A stretch of DNA of 34,895 nt from an uncultured Desulfobulbaceae bacterium (GTDB lineage: Bacteria > Desulfobacterota > Desulfobulbia > Desulfobulbales > BM004): assembly GCA_945787325.1 (NCBI GenBank), contig CALZHP010000026.1, positions 1-34,895 of the forward strand, given 5' to 3'. The stretch's first letter is position 1. Each line of letters opens with the position of its first letter. This document shows positions 33,375-34,895 of the stretch, one piece after another. The notes below the pieces were generated by a model. The model made no database searches. It was not told the origin of the DNA and saw only the letters and a program-made list of their open reading frames with translations. The position numbers and the translations under genes were made by a program.

Positions 33375-34895
33375 CTAAAATCCTGGCACTCCGAGTTCCA
33401 GTGCTTTACCAATACCGGACAGTGAAAAGACCACAATTATACTTGTATCATCAGGTGTTTTGCCGGCAACAATCTCCATTGACCAGCAGGCAGGATGATA
33501 AATGAGATGTATAGTGGTCTCAACATCGTTGTTCAATGAAAATGAATGAATATTTCTTATTTTTCCGGTGAACAGTTCCGCAAGCCTGAGATTAAGTGAT
33601 GTGCTGATTTCATGTATATCAAGCGCTCTTTTATAATAATAGTCTAAAGCAAAAGAGCTCCCGGATTGGTTACTGTACCTGGTTTTGAGGCTGTAATCAG
33701 GAACCCCCTCGCCATATGTGTTCACGGCTGTTTCGTATTCAATCCATAAGTTTTCAATTGGATAGAGGTCTAACTCGATAATTATGTCAGAAAAAGGGCG
33801 GATATCTTTTCTAAAGTCATAAGATTGACTGATTTCAAATGCAGCAAAATTACGATTAAAAGCAACATTGTCTTTAATGCCCATGAGCCGAAAGAAATTG
33901 TTGAAGCCGTACTGTATTCGATTTGTAGCTGATAATCTATCAACGCTGTCAAGGTCCGGTAGATCATTCTGTTCTTCTGAAGGTAGGTAGAAGTAGTTAA
34001 TTTCTGGTCGGAATGTGTGCTGCAGCGATTCTATTTTATTGGCGGGATTTTCATCATTGAAATAATTAATAGCAAAATTTCTGGTGAGTGTTGTGGCTAA
34101 GCTTGCGTTAAAATCATAAAGTGCTCTGTCCTGTTTGTTGTCATCTATCCCTGCAGAAGCCGGGACATCTCCGTTGGTTTCAACCAGGTAAAGAGTTTCA
34201 CGAACACCTGCTTCAATTGCAGATTCAATATAAGGGCCTAAAGGTATAGGTGTTGACATACGGGGGTGCAGGTCAAGCCTGTGGGCTCCGATTCCCTCAT
34301 CACGCCAGTAATAGATGTATTCCGAGTCCCATGAAAGGTCAAAATGTGTATTATTAAATGGAACAAGTCCCGCAAAGGAAATTCTCGGTATAGACCACAG
34401 AGGAGTTGGAGTTATTGATTCATCGCGTATATCGTCAACTATCTGGATTTCACTGAACAACTCCATGTTTTGCCAGTATTTTGACGCTTTGAGAGTATTT
34501 TCACGCAGGTTAACTGTTTCAGTCTGAAGGCCCCGTTGGTAAACGTTAAATAAATCTGAGTTGTTTCTGTCAAAACCATTAATGCCTTCACGAAATTCTT
34601 GCAGGTAATCACGGTCAGAAACGAGATCTAAGTCCAGGCGGGCAAAAAGATTGTTACCGAAATCATGGTCCGCTTTCCCCCTGAGCCAGTATCTGTCATT
34701 ATTGGTGCGCAAGAAACCGTCAGTCTTATATTCATCTGTTGCTGTATCGGAAATGTCATCATGGAGATAATTGATAGAAAAAGTACCTTTCGACAGGGTA
34801 TTGGCAACGTACCGAAACTCCATTCCAGCTGAAAAACCGCGTTTAGAATAATATCCAGGATAGAAGGTCATATCACTGCTGGGAGAAAGGTTGAT
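33375..34895 (-). CDS. lptD: LptD outer-membrane LPS-assembly protein, C-terminal part (cut by window end)
   Basis: C-terminal beta-barrel portion of LptD (Imp/OstA), the outer-membrane component that inserts LPS into the outer leaflet. The frame is open through the right edge (INLSPSSDMTFYPGYYSKRG), so the jellyroll domain and signal peptide lie outside. About 507 residues are visible. The ITPTPLWSIPRISFAGLVPF segment, alternating hydrophobic/aromatic strands and the RPEINYFY segment fit the LptD barrel. It stops at 33375, 61 bp before the DHH gene on the same strand. It shows the host makes LPS, consistent with the adjacent glycan locus being O-antigen. Confidence 0.85.
   Translation of the reverse strand: MNLSPSSDMTFYPGYYSKRGFSAGMEFRYVANTLSKGTFSINYLHDDISDTATDEYKTDGFLRTNNDRYWLRGKADHDFGNNLFARLDLDLVSDRDYLQEFREGINGFDRNNSDLFNVYQRGLQTETVNLRENTLKASKYWQNMELFSEIQIVDDIRDESITPTPLWSIPRISFAGLVPFNNTHFDLSWDSEYIYYWRDEGIGAHRLDLHPRMSTPIPLGPYIESAIEAGVRETLYLVETNGDVPASAGIDDNKQDRALYDFNASLATTLTRNFAINYFNDENPANKIESLQHTFRPEINYFYLPSEEQNDLPDLDSVDRLSATNRIQYGFNNFFRLMGIKDNVAFNRNFAAFEISQSYDFRKDIRPFSDIIIELDLYPIENLWIEYETAVNTYGEGVPDYSLKTRYSNQSGSSFALDYYYKRALDIHEISTSLNLRLAELFTGKIRNIHSFSLNNDVETTIHLIYHPACWSMEIVAGKTPDDTSIIVVFSLSGIGKALELGVPGF

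Noticed and set aside
33314-33436. Longer N-terminus of the DHH protein starting at 33436
   Set aside because: It overlaps the lptD 3' end and adds a sequence unlike DHH proteins; MNYDVFNGDADG at 33313 is the natural start.
1-34895. Insertion sequences, CRISPR arrays, tRNA/rRNA genes, JUMPstart/ops element (GGCGGTAG)
   Set aside because: No transposase motifs, regularly spaced repeats, tRNA-like cloverleaf or ops core were found on reading the window.

Overview
This is a chromosomal window from a Gram-negative (diderm) bacterium. It is dominated by a surface-polysaccharide (O-antigen or exopolysaccharide) locus on the + strand, about 1-27.66 kb. A conserved cell-envelope block lies on the - strand, about 27.69-34.9 kb, and meets the locus tail to tail. 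LptD, two murein transglycosylases and a PilT-type ATPase establish the diderm envelope. The moderate base composition and the zinc-ribbon/PilT block would fit a Desulfobacterota (delta-proteobacterial) host, but this is a guess from style, not from a marker gene.

Region 1 (1-8.9 kb) starts inside a WbpE-like sugar aminotransferase. It continues with an ABC-2 polysaccharide exporter (Wzm permease and Wzt ATPase with a C-terminal carbohydrate-binding-type extension). Then come a TylF-type methyltransferase, a zinc-ribbon methyltransferase, an AsnB-type amidotransferase, a third methyltransferase and a GT4-like glycosyltransferase. Several of these are tightly packed or overlapping. The likely product is a polymer with amino-uronic acid residues (possibly amidated) and methyl groups, exported by the ABC route.

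Region 2 (9.1-14.6 kb) holds a second DegT aminotransferase, an extended SDR with a T-S-E active-site triad and a PglD/NeuD acetyltransferase. Together these look like a cassette for a 4-acetamido sugar nucleotide. They are followed by a GT4 enzyme and a PF03706-type (LPG synthase TM/flippase-like) membrane protein. From about 11.5 to 14.6 kb the DNA looks more AT-rich than its neighbours.

Region 3 (14.6-22.2 kb) encodes a Wzy-like polymerase, a second PF03706 protein, a large GT-C membrane glycosyltransferase, a GT2 enzyme, a methyltransferase and a GT4 enzyme. Region 4 (22.2-27.7 kb) is a UDP-N-acetyl-L-fucosamine module: WbuB-like transferase, RmlD-like reductase, FnlA/CapE-like dehydratase and FnlC-like 2-epimerase. 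A WbpV-like SDR closes the locus.

Region 5 (- strand) encodes, in transcription order, LptD (cut by the window end), a DHH-family phosphoesterase, MltB, MltA, a PilT-like ATPase and a zinc-ribbon protein with a degenerate receiver-like domain.

The most unusual point is the export logic. Parts of an ABC-dependent pathway (Wzm/Wzt) and of a Wzy-dependent pathway share one locus. No recognisable Wzx flippase and no initiating phosphoglycosyltransferase are seen, while two different PF03706 flippase-like proteins flank the Wzy-like gene. I found no tRNA, rRNA, CRISPR array or insertion sequence.
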